Shown here piece by piece: positions 1 through 16,494 of a stretch of 37,192 nt of DNA. The first letter of the stretch is position 1, and every line of letters starts with the position of its first letter. Source of the stretch: Geosiphon pyriformis (lineage: Eukaryota > Glomeromycota > Glomeromycetes > Archaeosporales > Geosiphonaceae); assembly GCA_016748015.1 (NCBI GenBank), contig JAAOMT010000299.1, positions 432,810 through 470,001 on the forward strand, given 5' to 3'. The translations under genes and the position numbers were made by a program. Under the pieces are notes generated by a model. It was not told the origin of the DNA and did not search any database. It worked only from the letters and a program-made list of their open reading frames with translations.

Positions 1-1084
1 GTTTCTTTATACAATTAGCTTGTGAATAAGTTGAAAATATTTAAAATATTTTGCAAAGTAAAAAAAAGCTCCCTCATCTTTTCACAATTACTCCGAGATA
101 ATTAAAAACAAATAACCAAGAAATCGAATATTGGATGAAATTAAGTCACGTATCTTGATTCTGTAATTAAAATTGTTCATTTTGATATTCTCAGTTTTCT
201 TTCGATTGTCCCAACATTTTTAAAACAAGTTGAAATAAAATTAATATCTAACCTTAATTCCTTAAAAATCTTTCATTAAAATAAAAAATTTGTATCAAAC
301 AATTACATATTTTCACAATAAAGGGATGAAACCCACTAATCTTGGTATCGAATTTTATATCGAAATTGTATTTATTGAATTACGATTTTTCTGTTTATTA
401 ATAAAGAATCAAAAGTTAATGTACATGGGAAAATCAGCAATTTTTTTTACAAAACTATCAGTTTGTTTAAATTATACATATTATAAAATATATATATATA
501 TATATATATATATGAAAAGAATAGTTAAACTACTTGAAAAAAAATATCTCTGGATCACTACTGTGGCAGATTTTAATTTTTTTATCACAGATTTATTGGA
601 AATTTAGTTTAGAATTATAAAATTTATTCTCACTTAACGTAATTCAAAAAACCTTTACTTTTATTATTCTAATATTTATTATTTATAATTATTTCACACA
701 AAAATCTTTGATTCTTATAAAAACAAATAGAACTCTACTAAATTTAGGAATTCATTGTATTTTCTAAAACGTGAAAAGTAAAAAATTTGTATATAATTAC
801 TGGAAATCATCAAATATATACAAGAGATTAAAATAAATAAGTTTATTTATAATAATGAATTTTTGAATCATCTACACAACTTTTTTACAAGTAGATTTGC
901 ATTATACAGGAAATCATTTTTTGGAATCAAAAGCCACATAGTTTAAAAAAAAGATACTTATTGGATTTTAAAAAAAAAAAATTCTGTTGAGATCTTTTGG
1001 CAAAGAAAATGTTCGGGATTTTCAGTGATCGTGTTTTGATTTCGGAATCAAAGATTTCGGAATCAATTTCCAACATGTAACCTA
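1..1084. other. AT-rich non-coding left edge
   Basis: No convincing gene is visible. The stretch is dominated by A/T runs. Open frames here are short, rich in Phe/Tyr/Ile/Asn, and look like chance frames in AT-rich DNA. One TA microsatellite lies at 488-512. Coding-like composition begins only after about position 1000. Confidence 0.6.
488..512. repeat. (TA)n microsatellite
   Basis: About 12 uninterrupted TA units. Confidence 0.9.
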
Positions 1085-1885
1085 ATGGAAGATTTTAAAG
1101 AATCAATCCAAAAGAGATCCAACTTGCATAAACAGCTTGTTTACGTAAGACCTTTATACCATTTAAAACAATCCAATTCTATCGTCATCAGGAATATCAT
1201 ATGCTAATTTCCCGATTCGCAACTCAAACAATTAATCCCAAGCTTTGAACACACACAACATGAAGATTTTTATTGTTTGAACCGAGAACGGTTAGACTTT
1301 ATTTTGACAGGTTGTTTTAAATTTGGAGTTTCCCGATCTCAAAGAAATTGCCAAAGAGATGAATATTAAAAAAAAAATTCCGGGTAAAAACAATTCTCGA
1401 ATATCAAACTTTTGATATTGTTGATCATTGATGAACTTTTCAGGTATAAAATCGATCTTTTACTTTTGATTGTTATTAATTTCTACATTTTTCAAACTTT
1501 TTTTCATATCCGAAAATCTGATGTTTTCGGATATTCAACTTTTATTCATTCATTCATTCATTCATTCATCCATCCATCCATCCATCCATCCATCCATCCA
1601 TCCATCCTGGTTTTATACTATAGCTAGATAGGTAATGAAATTTCGGAGGACGTGTTGTCTGCAGATAATTTGGCAATTAATAACAAAGATTCAAAGTTCT
1701 TTATCGATATATCTGATATCAAAAACTTCCTGATATGTAAAAATGATTACATGAATTTTTGTCGATTACTATTTGAAACATTGAAGATATCACGGTTCTC
1801 AAAACAAAATGCTCACCATTATTTCATTCAACTTCTGGCGTCAATCCAAAAGTTGAATGAGATCTTTGCCAATGGTCAATCTTAA
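1085..1885 (+). pseudogene. possible broken or multi-exon hypothetical gene remnants
   Basis: Several pieces look more coding-like than their surroundings but could not be joined in one frame. A short ATG frame runs 1085-1204, with a GTAAG donor-like site at 1144. A frame around 1225-1372 carries a segment starting QLIPSFEHTQHEDFY. A frame from an acceptor-like TAG near 1625 to a TAA at 1883-1885 reads NEISEDVLSADNLAINNKDS and ends KLNEIFANGQS. The last piece has balanced, protein-like composition. I recognise no family. Phases between the pieces do not match cleanly, so this may be a decayed gene, a gene with introns I placed wrongly, or chance. A compound microsatellite splits the pieces. 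Confidence 0.25.
1544..1606. repeat. compound (ATTC)n-(CATC)n microsatellite
   Basis: About six ATTC units pass directly into about nine CATC units, consistent with point mutation of one tetranucleotide array followed by expansion of the variant unit. Confidence 0.9.
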
Positions 1886-2773
1886 ACAAATTTATATCTG
1901 GTTATGCCTCCGTAATGTTACCGAATAAGCTTAGAAAACTAACTTGGGAGCGATATTGAATAAATTGAAATTAACCCCAAAGAGCCAAGACAAGCGATTA
2001 CAAATACTGTGGGAAAACTGAAATTATTTAGTTTCCCTTAATACTAAAAAAATATATACTTCTGAAATAAGTTTTTTGAGAAGGGATATCGATGGAATTC
2101 GGGAAAATCGACATTATACTTAATAAAAATGGAAAAAAAAGAGCGGGGTCGATAGTTAAATTTTTTGAAACTTTATCAGGGAACTAAGGAGTTACTTTTT
2201 ACAAATAATTTATTCCATAAAGAGAAAATAAGTGACTTTTTTAAGATTGCTTTCGCTCCCAATTTTTGTATTTCAAAATATTTCTATTTCCTTGATTAGA
2301 AATCATGAATCAAGTTTTTGACTTTAGATCCAATCGTTCACGGAATTCATCTGATCCTCGATATTAAAAGTTGAGCTATCATATGATCCTTTTTTTACAT
2401 CAAAATATAAAAGGCCAAAATAGGGGCGGGTAGCTTATTTTCGCAGTTTATGATCAGAAAGATGGACTTATCTTTTGATCCTGCTACCATTTTCAGGATA
2501 TATTTGTCATGTCAAAATTTAGTAGACTTATTTTATATTTTGCCACTATTCCCAATATATTGTCATCTCAAATTTTACTAGACTTACCGTAGGTAAAAAT
2601 GACTGAAATTATGAAAAAAAGTATCAATAAACCCAAAATAAAGAAACCAAAAACTTGCGATTAGCAATTTTAAATACTAGAACCAAAATTTCACAAAAGT
2701 TATTAAAAGTTATTAAAAAAAACCCCCTATTTGTCTTGATTAAAATAAAAATTACTCTTTTAGTATAATTGTA

Positions 2774-2791
2774 AATATATATATATATATA
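2774..2791. repeat. (AT)n microsatellite
   Basis: About eight AT units. Confidence 0.8.
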
Positions 2792-2924
2792 ATTCTAATT
2801 TGGTTTAGAATAATAAACGATTTGACGGTAAATTCAACAGGCAAAAAAATAGTTTATATTCAAATTAGAAAAATTGATTTATCATGGTGTTAATAGGTTA
2901 TGTTGATAATTAAATCTTTTAGCA

Positions 2925-2996
<72 letters not shown>

Positions 2997-2997
2997 T
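2925..2997. repeat. (ATT)24 microsatellite
   Basis: About 24 perfect ATT units, one of the longest simple repeats in the window. Confidence 0.95.
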
Positions 2998-3468
2998 TAA
3001 AAAAGAAATTTAGCTAATCTGTTGTATCTATGATTTCTCAAAAATTGAAAATTTTAATATTCTTTGATGTAAATGTGGGTATACATACAGGTTAATAAAA
3101 AGATTTATATGATTTTGACCAAGAAATTTGTATTTAAGTAATGGTATAATAATTTGTTAAAAATTTTCAAAATTACTAAGATTCTAAGAAGTAGGATAAT
3201 GAAATTGGTTTAAAATTTCTTAATAATTCATTGTAAGTAATTTTAGTTTTCAATAGTAAAAACAAGAATGAAACATGAGAAAAATAGATTGATCCATTTG
3301 GGAGTTTATGAATTGAAAAAAGCAGATACATATAATTTTATATTTATTAAAATTGATAAATTAGGAATTTGTAATAAAAATTTTGTTAATATGATAGCAT
3401 ATATTTTTTAATAGCTGGTCACATTTAAAAAATGCATAAAATATATTTATAATATAATATATCTATGT

Positions 3469-3470
<2 letters not shown>

Positions 3471-3502
<32 letters not shown>
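3471..3502. repeat. (TA)n microsatellite
   Basis: About 16 TA units. Confidence 0.9.
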
Positions 3503-3509
<7 letters not shown>

Positions 3510-4257
3510 CAATTAAATTACATTTAATAAAGAAATTTGATTATATAATATATTTTTATTTTCAAATTTTCAAAATTATTATTATTATTATTATTTTGCG
3601 CTAATTAAATGTGATTCAATTATTATCAATGAGAGATAATTGTTTAATTTTTAAAAATAAATAAATAAATAAAAATGCAATTAGAAAAATTCAACAAATT
3701 AAAAACAATGTTAAAAATATAGATTTAATTTTTATTTTTAATAATTTATGTACAATTTTTTTGATTAATATATATTATAATATTTCAATATTTTATATAA
3801 AAAATTATTTTTACTGTTAAAATATGTTTTATAACAAAAAAATTCTGTTTAAAAATGTAAAATTTATTTCAATTTTTTGTTTAAACACAAGATTTTAAAA
3901 CATATAATTACACACACCAAATAATAAACAAATATTTAAATTTTTTGTTAAAAATATCTTTATAATTACTAATATTATTAATTTTATTTTTTATTTTTTT
4001 TCAGTTATTGTATAAAAAATTTTTATTATTCATTTTTTTAAATAAAATCAATAATATTGTAAGCTAATAAGACCAGTTTTTAATAAATGAATTTTTAATT
4101 GTAAAAACACCATTTTTATTTTAAATAAAAATTTCAAATATATATTGTAAAATTTTAATTTATTGAAACTTGAAAAAAAAATTTTTTTAATAAAAAAAAA
4201 GTAACATATGAAATCTTGTTTAGAAATAATTTATTATTTAAAAATAATTTTATTATT

Positions 4258-4259
<2 letters not shown>

Positions 4260-4289
<30 letters not shown>
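4260..4289. repeat. (AT)15 microsatellite
   Basis: About 15 AT units, some 70 bp upstream of the candidate small gene at 4358. Confidence 0.9.
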
Positions 4290-4293
<4 letters not shown>

Positions 4294-4357
4294 GGAAATT
4301 TGGTTGAATTTTTTTCATTTTTATAAAATTAGATGATTTTTTTTGCACCCAAAATAA

Positions 4358-4722
4358 ATGATGGCTGGTCACAATAATAACGATGATGATGATGATGATG
4401 ATGATGATGGGTTTTATATATATTACAGATAAGATACTAATAAAACAGCCACAGATTTAGAAATCTGCCAACCGGATGGAAAAAAAATTTCATCGATTCC
4501 AATGTATTATTTAGCCAGTGGCTTGATCATTCTAAATGGAATTCCCAATCGACACAAAGTAGTCCTGAAAGAAAAAAAGATCCGAAATCCAAGTTCATGA
4601 ATTGGGAATGTGATAATAAAGAATTTATACAAAATGACAATAATCTTTTATTCAAATATCTTAATCGTGATTTTTTTTTATTTAATTATGAAGTCGATTG
4701 TGAACCATACACGATCGAATAA
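4358..4722 (+). CDS. candidate two-exon small hypothetical protein (106 aa)
   Basis: Model: exon 1 4358-4410 and exon 2 4455-4722, 106 codons plus TAA, fully in frame. Exon 1 starts ATGATGGCTGG and runs through nine GAT codons, giving a run of nine Asp. The 44-bp intron has a weak GTTTTA donor, a perfect TACTAAT branch-point-like motif and a CAG acceptor. Exon 2 encodes NLPTGWKKNFIDSNVLFSQW followed by a polar, Asn/Lys/Asp-rich stretch ending NYEVDCEPYTIE. The LPTGW start is faintly like the opening of a WW domain, but the second half does not confirm it. Composition is clearly more protein-like than the flanks. No family is recognised. The weak donor and the microsatellite in exon 1 are the main doubts. 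Confidence 0.35.
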
Positions 4723-4801
4723 ATAAAATTTTTTTTTTTTGATTTGAAAACAAAACATCAAGTATAACTTTTGTGATCTTTTTTTTTTTAAATTAAAATT
4801 G

Positions 4802-4854
4802 ATTTTATTTTATTTTATTTTATTTTATTTTATTTTATTTTATTTAATATATAT
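4802..4854. repeat. (ATTTT)10 minisatellite
   Basis: About ten perfect ATTTT units. Confidence 0.9.
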
Positions 4855-5221
4855 AAAATAATATGTGAAAAGATGATTTGAATGAGTTTCAAGAAAATAA
4901 AATTGAATAAACTGATAAACTCGCAAAATTTCCAAGTCCTCCCTTCTATGGTTGCCCTTAAATGGTCTCGTATTGTTTCCAAATCGAAAATTTAAAATTA
5001 ACACACAAGTTAACTTTCTAATCTGATTGAGAAACGCTTTTTAGGAAATTAAAAGAAAATATTTTCGGAAGGAAGTTTAAAATTTAATAATATTTGAATT
5101 TGTTGACAAAAAAGAAATTAAATAATTCTCAAGATCAAGTTTTGATAATGGTTTTTCTTGATCAAAACTTATTTGAGGAAGGAAATATAGACAAATGTAT
5201 TTTTAATAAATTTCTTTATCC

Positions 5222-5246
5222 GTTGTTGTTTTTGTTTTTGTTGTTT

Positions 5247-5301
<55 letters not shown>

Positions 5302-5324
5302 AGTTGTAGTAGTTGTAGTTGTTG
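5222..5324. repeat. (TTG)n / (TTTTTG)n repeat tract
   Basis: Interrupted TTTTTG/TTG units pass into about 18 pure TTG units and then a TAG-interrupted tail. Frames through it encode only Leu, Cys or Val runs, so they should not be read as a gene. Confidence 0.9.
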
Positions 5325-5674
5325 ATATTATTTTTTGATCTGAGCCTCATTCATTATAAATGCACAATTAGGGGTACTCATTCTCGATGGATCAAATGGA
5401 AAGACGATATTATCAAAGTTTTTTTTTTTTTTAAAAAAAAAAATATATATATATTAATAATAATACTTAGATTTCTGTATTGTACTTCTCTTATCGTCTT
5501 TTAAACTTCGATTCAGGGACTTTTTATGTAATTACGAATTTTTATCTTGATTAATTGAGATATAAATCAAAAGGAATTTATTCTGTGTGTTACAGAAACT
5601 TTTTTTTAAATTTTAACGGTCCCTATTAGGTAACAAGACTTTTTATTTGAATAAAAAAATGTTTTTAAACAGAC

Positions 5675-5708
<34 letters not shown>

Positions 5709-5713
5709 AGAAG
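5675..5713. repeat. (GAA)n microsatellite
   Basis: Purine-only GAA/AAG array of about 12 units with one GGA interruption. Confidence 0.9.
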
Positions 5714-6001
5714 TCAGATAATAAAAACTCGAATCACAACACGATCGAGAAATGAAACGGAATACTTTATTTTTCTTTTTCCTGTAAATTTATATTTTTT
5801 TCATTTTATCACCAATAAGTTTCAATTTTTTGAATCTGCCTTTTAATCAAATTGGTTTTGACGACTACTTATCACACCCTTTGTTTTTTATCTAAAAGAT
5901 TTTCTATGTGGACAGATCAGTTAAATTTTCGGCCGACTCTTTTATCATTGAGTCTCTTTTCGTAAAAAATCGACAGGTTTTTTAACAATCTGAAAAATTT
6001 G

Positions 6002-6029
6002 TAATAATAATAATAATAATAATAATAAT
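6002..6029. repeat. (TAA)9 microsatellite
   Basis: About nine TAA units. Confidence 0.9.
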
Positions 6030-7289
6030 TTCTAATGCTAGATCATTATTATCTGTTGTATAATATTTTTAAGGTTTAATGAGAATCGAGATAAACTGTA
6101 CTATTTTAGAAATTTTATTTTCTTTCAAAATACGAGAATATTATGTAATTTGTGTTTTTTGACTAATATTAAAAGCTCTTTGTTGCTAATCTTTTTTTGA
6201 AATTGAGGAAACAAAGGGGATTATAAAAAAATTTTTTTTTTTTTCAAAAATGGTAATTCTTGAACGAATTTTTTATTATTAATATATTAAAAATATTTAA
6301 ATTATCATTTTAAAAAAAAGTCTTTTTTTTAAACTTGATATCATTGGTTTTTTTTTTATTGTTAAAATCAACCACTTAAATTAAATAAATAAAAAAAATA
6401 ATGATCTCTTTTTTCAAGTTTTTAAATGAGATTTTCAATTTTCAATTTTCAATTTTCCATTTTATCATAAAATTATATTAAAGTTTAATTTCAAAATTCT
6501 AATGTAAATTATTATTTTAAAAATATATATATAAATATAAACATTTATATACATGCATATATGCACATAAAAATATATAAATATACGTATATATATTTTT
6601 CATCGATTTATTATTTTATTTTATTTTCAAAATCATTTTAAATAACCGAATATTAAACTTCATTTATAAATCAAGGTTTTTTGTTTTTCCTCGATTTCAG
6701 AACACAAAAATTGTTCAAACAAAACTATTACATAAGAACAGATTCACCTTGCATTTTGCATGGAAATCGTAAAACCTGGTATTTGAACAACATTGCTTAC
6801 ATAAAAAATTTACGCAATAATGTTTAGAGTACAAGAAAAACTGGGATACACACATCATTTATCGTTTGTCGTCATCGTGAATATCATATGAAAAAAAAGT
6901 TGTTACGATTTATTGGTAATTTACCGATTTTTATATTTTTCCAAAGTTAAAAAAAAAAAAAAAAAAACTTGAAACATATAATGGCTAAATGAATGAATTT
7001 ATTTCCAATAGTGGTTAGTTATACTTTTTTTTTTTTTTTTGACAGGTCATTTCAAATTTTCGATCTTGATATATATATCCTCGAAAAAGAAAAAGAAAAA
7101 ATTATGTCAAAGAAATTCTTTTTTAATATAAGAAAAAGAAAAAAAACCGGGATTATCCAACAACAAATCAAAGCTCGATCTTATTAAATTATCAGATCTT
7201 GAAAGAAAAAAATACTTTCTTTATGTTGATATCAGATTGGCAATAGATTTTCTTTATTTGAATTTGACCCTAAACAATAATTTCATGAA

Positions 7290-7291
<2 letters not shown>

Positions 7292-7326
<35 letters not shown>
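7292..7326. repeat. (TTA)n microsatellite
   Basis: About 11 TTA units; the frame through it encodes a meaningless Tyr run. Confidence 0.9.
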
Positions 7327-8161
7327 CAAAGACCCAAGACCCTATTAATAGTTCAAAAGAAGTATTACATAAAATTTCCTTTCCCAATTTCGATCTGTAT
7401 TTCTAAAGATTATATAATTAAATTCTAAACATATTTGGTTCAAAGAATTAACGTATACTTTTTACAATAAAAGTAAAAGATTAATTCAAATATTTATTAT
7501 ATAATGATATTCATGATATTCATGATCTAAGAATGATTTTTTCCTTTCTCAGTTAATGAACTACTGTCTCATCCTCGATTGTATCAATAGAAAATCTTGC
7601 GCCTTTTTTTTTAAAAAATAAAAATAAAAATAAGGCGGAGGAGGGAAAGAAAGGCGTATCAAAATGATGTCATTTGATGTATGCACGACTAATAATGTAC
7701 AAAGGCACTTGACAGACTTCTAAAAATCTCTTTTATCTACAACATATTCACGATCATATTTGACAGGGAAATCAAAACAACAAGGAAATTTTTCAATCGA
7801 AAGAAACCTCAATAAAAAAAATTGTACGATCTGAAATAATTGTACCCCTTGATTTGATACGAGAATGTCACACTATGAAATCCGTATTCAAAAAAGATAT
7901 CAAGGTTTCATGTGATCCATGAACGAATTATGTATTAAACAAAAATAGTATCACTAAAAAGAGTCTATAATTTTTAAGTCAATGAAAGTAGTTGTTTCTG
8001 GGACGTGTTAAAAGACTTAATTCTTGCTAATTTAAAAAAAGAAATCGACTATTATCTGAGATTCATCCATAATTCCACCCAAAAAATCACTCAATATTGC
8101 CAAAAGAACCCACAAAAAACGATGAAATTTTTTGATGAGATCTGTTTAAGTCCATATCAAT

Positions 8162-8162
8162 T

Positions 8163-8196
<34 letters not shown>
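8162..8196. repeat. (ATTG)n microsatellite
   Basis: About eight ATTG units, the first ones imperfect. Confidence 0.85.
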
Positions 8197-8309
8197 CTAT
8201 CAAGCTCTCGCAAGATATGAATCTCATTCAAGTTATTTCAATTATATCCCTGATAAGAAACTGAATAATGTTAAACTTTAAAAAAAATTTCGATAAATCA
8301 ATTAATTCG

Positions 8310-8433
8310 AAAATGAATAATCTCTATGATTAATCAAATATCGAGAAAGTTTGTGACCCTTAACCTGTTTCAAAAAAAAATGAATTATCTATATGATTAA
8401 TCAAATATCGAGAAAGTTTGTGACCCTTAACCT
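8310..8433. repeat. two-copy direct repeat, about 57 bp, 67-bp period
   Basis: Copies at about 8310-8366 and 8377-8433 differ at only a few positions and share the core ATCGAGAAAGTTTGTGACCC. The short A-rich spacer suggests a local tandem duplication. Confidence 0.9.
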
Positions 8434-8534
8434 CTTGTAAAACCAAATAATGAAAAGCTAAGAAAAATATTGGTTTATTTCGGGTTTTAGAAAAATGTTT
8501 ATTCTTTGAATCAAAGAATTTGATAATCTCCAGA

Positions 8535-8559
8535 TAATTAATTAATTAATTAATTAATT
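8535..8559. repeat. (ATTA)n microsatellite
   Basis: About six ATTA units. Confidence 0.85.
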
Positions 8560-8996
8560 TACAAAATAGTTATTATAGCCAAATTCATTCATTAACGTTG
8601 AATGGTACTGCTATTAAAAAAAAAAAAAAATTTTGAAATATCCTTAAGAAACATTATTTTCGTTACAAATCTCCAAAATAAAAATTATTATATTTATATT
8701 TGAATACAAATATTTTCAACCAAAATATATAATGGTAAAAGTTAAAATATCACAAAAATTTTTTTTGAATTTCATCATTTTGTAAATTTTTTTAAAACGA
8801 TCAAATTTCCCGATTAAAAAGTACTACTACGAAATACTTAAAACTAATAGAATTTCTCTCAAAAAAAAAAAAATCGAAAAATTAAAAAAAAGTAAAATTT
8901 TTATTCACAAGAATCGATTAAACTTTGATTCAATCTTTGCAAAAATAAAAAAATAAAATTTTTTATTCTAACGAGGCTTTTTTTATTATTAAAAAC

Positions 8997-8997
<1 letters not shown>

Positions 8998-9026
<29 letters not shown>
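8998..9026. repeat. (TAA)n microsatellite
   Basis: About nine TAA units. Confidence 0.9.
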
Positions 9027-9028
<2 letters not shown>

Positions 9029-9169
9029 TACCGTTTATGGATCTTTTACCAAAAAATTTAATTCATGCAAATCTATTCATTTTTATGATTTTATTTTAAA
9101 TTTTTTTACTTGTATATATACATATTGATAATAAAAACATTAAAAACTTACCTACCAACTACTTTGTGT

Positions 9170-9171
<2 letters not shown>

Positions 9172-9195
<24 letters not shown>
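9172..9195. repeat. (AT)n microsatellite
   Basis: About 12 AT units. Confidence 0.9.
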
Positions 9196-9203
<8 letters not shown>

Positions 9204-9479
9204 TTTTCAAATGTGTAAAAAAAACTTTTTAATAAATTAAATATGAATTTTTTAAAACCTAAACAATTTAAATCAACTCAATTTTATACAGAAATCTCAA
9301 AAGTAAAAAACATAATTTTACAAAATTTTATTCTAAAATACTATTTATTTTATCTTATTTTATTTTATTTTTATTTTTATTTTATTATTTTTTCTTTATA
9401 TACCAAAAATAATAAAATATTTTTAAATACTTGCTAATACTTTTTTTAAAATTAAATTTGCCAAAAAAAATCAAAAAGT

Positions 9480-9503
9480 TTATATATATATATATATATA
9501 TAT
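9480..9503. repeat. (TA)n microsatellite
   Basis: About 12 TA units, some 220 bp upstream of the G-patch gene start. Confidence 0.9.
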
Positions 9504-9724
9504 GTTTGTTTTTTATCTTTATAAATAAAAATATTTGTTAAAATATTTTAGAATTTTAATGTAAAAAAAAAAAAAATTTAAAACAAAAATTTTAATTACA
9601 ATTACGTATTGAACACAAATTTTATTTTATTGAAAAATCAATCCAATCAAATATAATACATGTGTACTTATCCCAACACATTCTTCTTTTCCTTCAGATT
9701 GCTCACATAACTAGCAGATTTTCA

Positions 9725-11543
9725 ATGGCGAACTCTCCTCCAAACTCTAAAGAACCCGCTACAAGTGGGAGTAGTGGTTTTTCCATGTCGATTCAGACAA
9801 TTAGCACTAAATGGCCAGAAAAAAGACCTAAATTTTTTGAAGAAGAAAAAAAGAAAAAACGTCGTGTAGATGATGAAGGCGAAGAAGAGTTTGACGAAGT
9901 GGTAAAATACATGACAAGTTTCGATAAAAACCAAACTCCAAGGTAAACCTTTAATTGATGTTTGTATTCTTCTTCCGAATTCTACCGAAATTTTGTTAAA
10001 CAGTTTCAACAAACTGACACAGCTCTAAAGATGCAACTGCTGCTTGTTCCCTACGGAATAACTTACCCTAACGGTATTGTATATCCGAAATTCTCCCTCT
10101 ATTTCAGTCATAAAGAAGGTCAGGAAATAAACCCCCTAGTGATCCCGTCTTTAACACTGCCGAACTGGACTGACCGAATTAGTACGATTGCGGCTCAAAG
10201 GCATTCCCTTGGAAAAGAACCTTCAAATATTTCTAAATCCGAATCTTTAAACGTTGTAACCCCCGTCTCTTACGGTTTAATGCCTAAAAATTCTATCCGC
10301 AAAAACTTTTTAAACACCGTCCATGCCCCAAGTGATAATCACAAACCCACTGACTTATTCCAGGATGAAATTCATAATCAAGAAAAAATGCTACGGCAAT
10401 TAGCTTTAGAAGAAATAATGAAAGGTATTATGATTTTATATATTTATATTTCCAAGGAATCATTTATCATTTCCACTTTATTCATCTCTTCTTGATAAGC
10501 TCATCACAATACTCTACATAGGATCAGACAAGGAAGATATTCAAAATGAGAGAGAAACAGATTTGATTTTACCGCAGATTGAAAACAATTATACCCAAGA
10601 TAAAAAAGTCAAAGATGATGATGAAGCTTTTCGGTGTATGATTGATAGCTATCCGGATGAGGTAAATTAAATAAAAATCATTTCAGATTTTTCCCCTCCG
10701 AAATCTTGCGTCCGAGTTTCTGGCACTCTATAACTCATTAATTCTCACCGAAATAAGGCAAAAATAAATTATGAACGCATTCCTATACAAGAATTCGGGG
10801 CAGCACTATTACGCGGTATGGGCTGGAAGCCAGGAATGAGTATAGGGAAAAATCAAACGAATAAGTATGTTAAAAATAATTAAATATCCTTTATATCTGA
10901 CCTCAGTTCCCTAATTAATCCGACTTATATAATACAAAGAGCTCTAAAATTATATGAACCCCAACATCGACCTACCCATTTGGGTCTTGGAGCATCAGTA
11001 CTTCCATCCTCACACTTAATGGAACAAAGGTAGTTGCATATTGTAAATTTTGATTTTTCGTTCAAAACCACAGGCATAATTATAGCCTTATCTTAATCCT
11101 CATTACGTATTCATACAAAGTTTCATTCGTTTCTTATTTGAAGCACAAAATTCCAAAATGTAACTAGTGCAGTGATTCCGAAAAGGGTTGAAAAGGTAGA
11201 TCGAGCACAATCTAACAACCCTGAAAGGGGGATTGATAGGACTCGCGAAGATGAGTCTAAAAAAGATAAAACTCCTAATATTGGGGAAAATTCCCGACAA
11301 TTTCGGAGGACTACGCATGGTGACAGTAATCGACGAGATCATCATTCTAGTCGAAATTATCGGTATGAAAGTCCTGCGAGATCTGAGAGTAGAGGAAAAT
11401 CTGATTTTTCGCCTAATAGAAAAGACGAGTCACATCGGCATAGGAGGTCACGAGATAGTCATGAGAAGGCTTCTGACAAACCAAGAACAAGGGAAGAATA
11501 TAAAAAAGAATATCATTCAAGAAAAGACAAAAGAAAGGAATAG
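9725..11543 (+). CDS. SPP2: Spp2/GPKOW-type G-patch splicing factor
   Basis: Spliceosomal G-patch protein; the family activates the DEAH helicase Prp2. Exons: 9725-9942, 10108-10424, 10522-10661, 10758-10864, 10940-11029, 11168-11543. All have GT-AG ends and the sum is 415 codons plus TAG. The N-terminal part is Lys/Glu-rich (about residues 30-60), followed by the INPLVIPSLTLPNW motif near residue 182. The G-patch spans about residues 226-272. It shows YERIPIQEFGAALLRGMGWK, then a GKN element, and ends in the family signature HLGLGAS. The last exon is an Arg/Ser/Asp-rich tail (about 291-415). No KOW motif is visible, unlike animal GPKOW, so it is closer to fungal Spp2. The first intron and the start of exon 6 are the least certain splice choices. 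It converges on the Prp2 helicase gene. Family call is strong, exact ends moderate. Confidence 0.85.
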
Positions 11544-11731
11544 CAGATCACCAAGTATACCTATTCCTTGGCCAAGAAGGTAAGCACAGAAAGAAGGTAA
11601 TGTTTTCTTCCTTATATTTGTAATAATGTTTGTGCCAAGCTAACCCTCTTTCGAGTTCAATAAGAGTGAGGCGCTTGGAAGAAAATATATATAGGTAATA
11701 GAAATTCTAAGTTTACTGCTAGTCGATATTT
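11544..11731. other. 188-bp convergent 3' interval between SPP2 and PRP2
   Basis: This interval must hold the 3' ends of two genes transcribed towards each other. A second frame, open just past the SPP2 stop, reads RSPSIPIPWPRR before a GTAAGC donor-like site, so an alternative last exon of SPP2 cannot be excluded. Given the small space, overlapping 3' UTRs are likely (inference). Confidence 0.6.

Positions 11732-16494
<4,763 letters not shown>

Larger units (their letters stand above)
1886..4357. other. AT-rich non-coding stretch with microsatellites
   Basis: No supported gene. The part before 2600 is a little richer in G/C and may hold further decayed coding sequence. From 2750 onward the DNA is nearly pure A/T with long simple repeats (listed separately) and no open frame worth reporting. 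Confidence 0.6.
4723..9724. other. AT-rich intergenic stretch, microsatellites, sparse coding-like scraps
   Basis: No supported gene in about 5 kb. Simple repeats and one tandem duplication are listed separately. A few segments are less AT-rich and read like short protein pieces, for example about 7826-7920 on the plus strand, but they lack starts, splice context and recognisable motifs. The segment 6840-7190 shares short words and the same order of motifs with 1170-1400 (GTCATC-GAATATCATATG, then TTTTGACAGGT), suggesting a very diverged dispersed repeat. Confidence 0.55.

Noticed and set aside
5094-5303. Open frame ending in a long Leu run
   Set aside because: The Leu run is the TTG microsatellite read in one frame; the rest has no protein-like features.
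9722-10012. 96-codon minus-strand frame over SPP2 exon 1
   Set aside because: Shadow of the plus-strand gene, with Phe-rich composition from reading Lys codons backwards.
9962-10107. Coding frame continuing upstream of exon 2 of SPP2
   Set aside because: Open by chance; taking it as intron 1 joins phases correctly and places exon 2 at the conserved INPLVIP segment.
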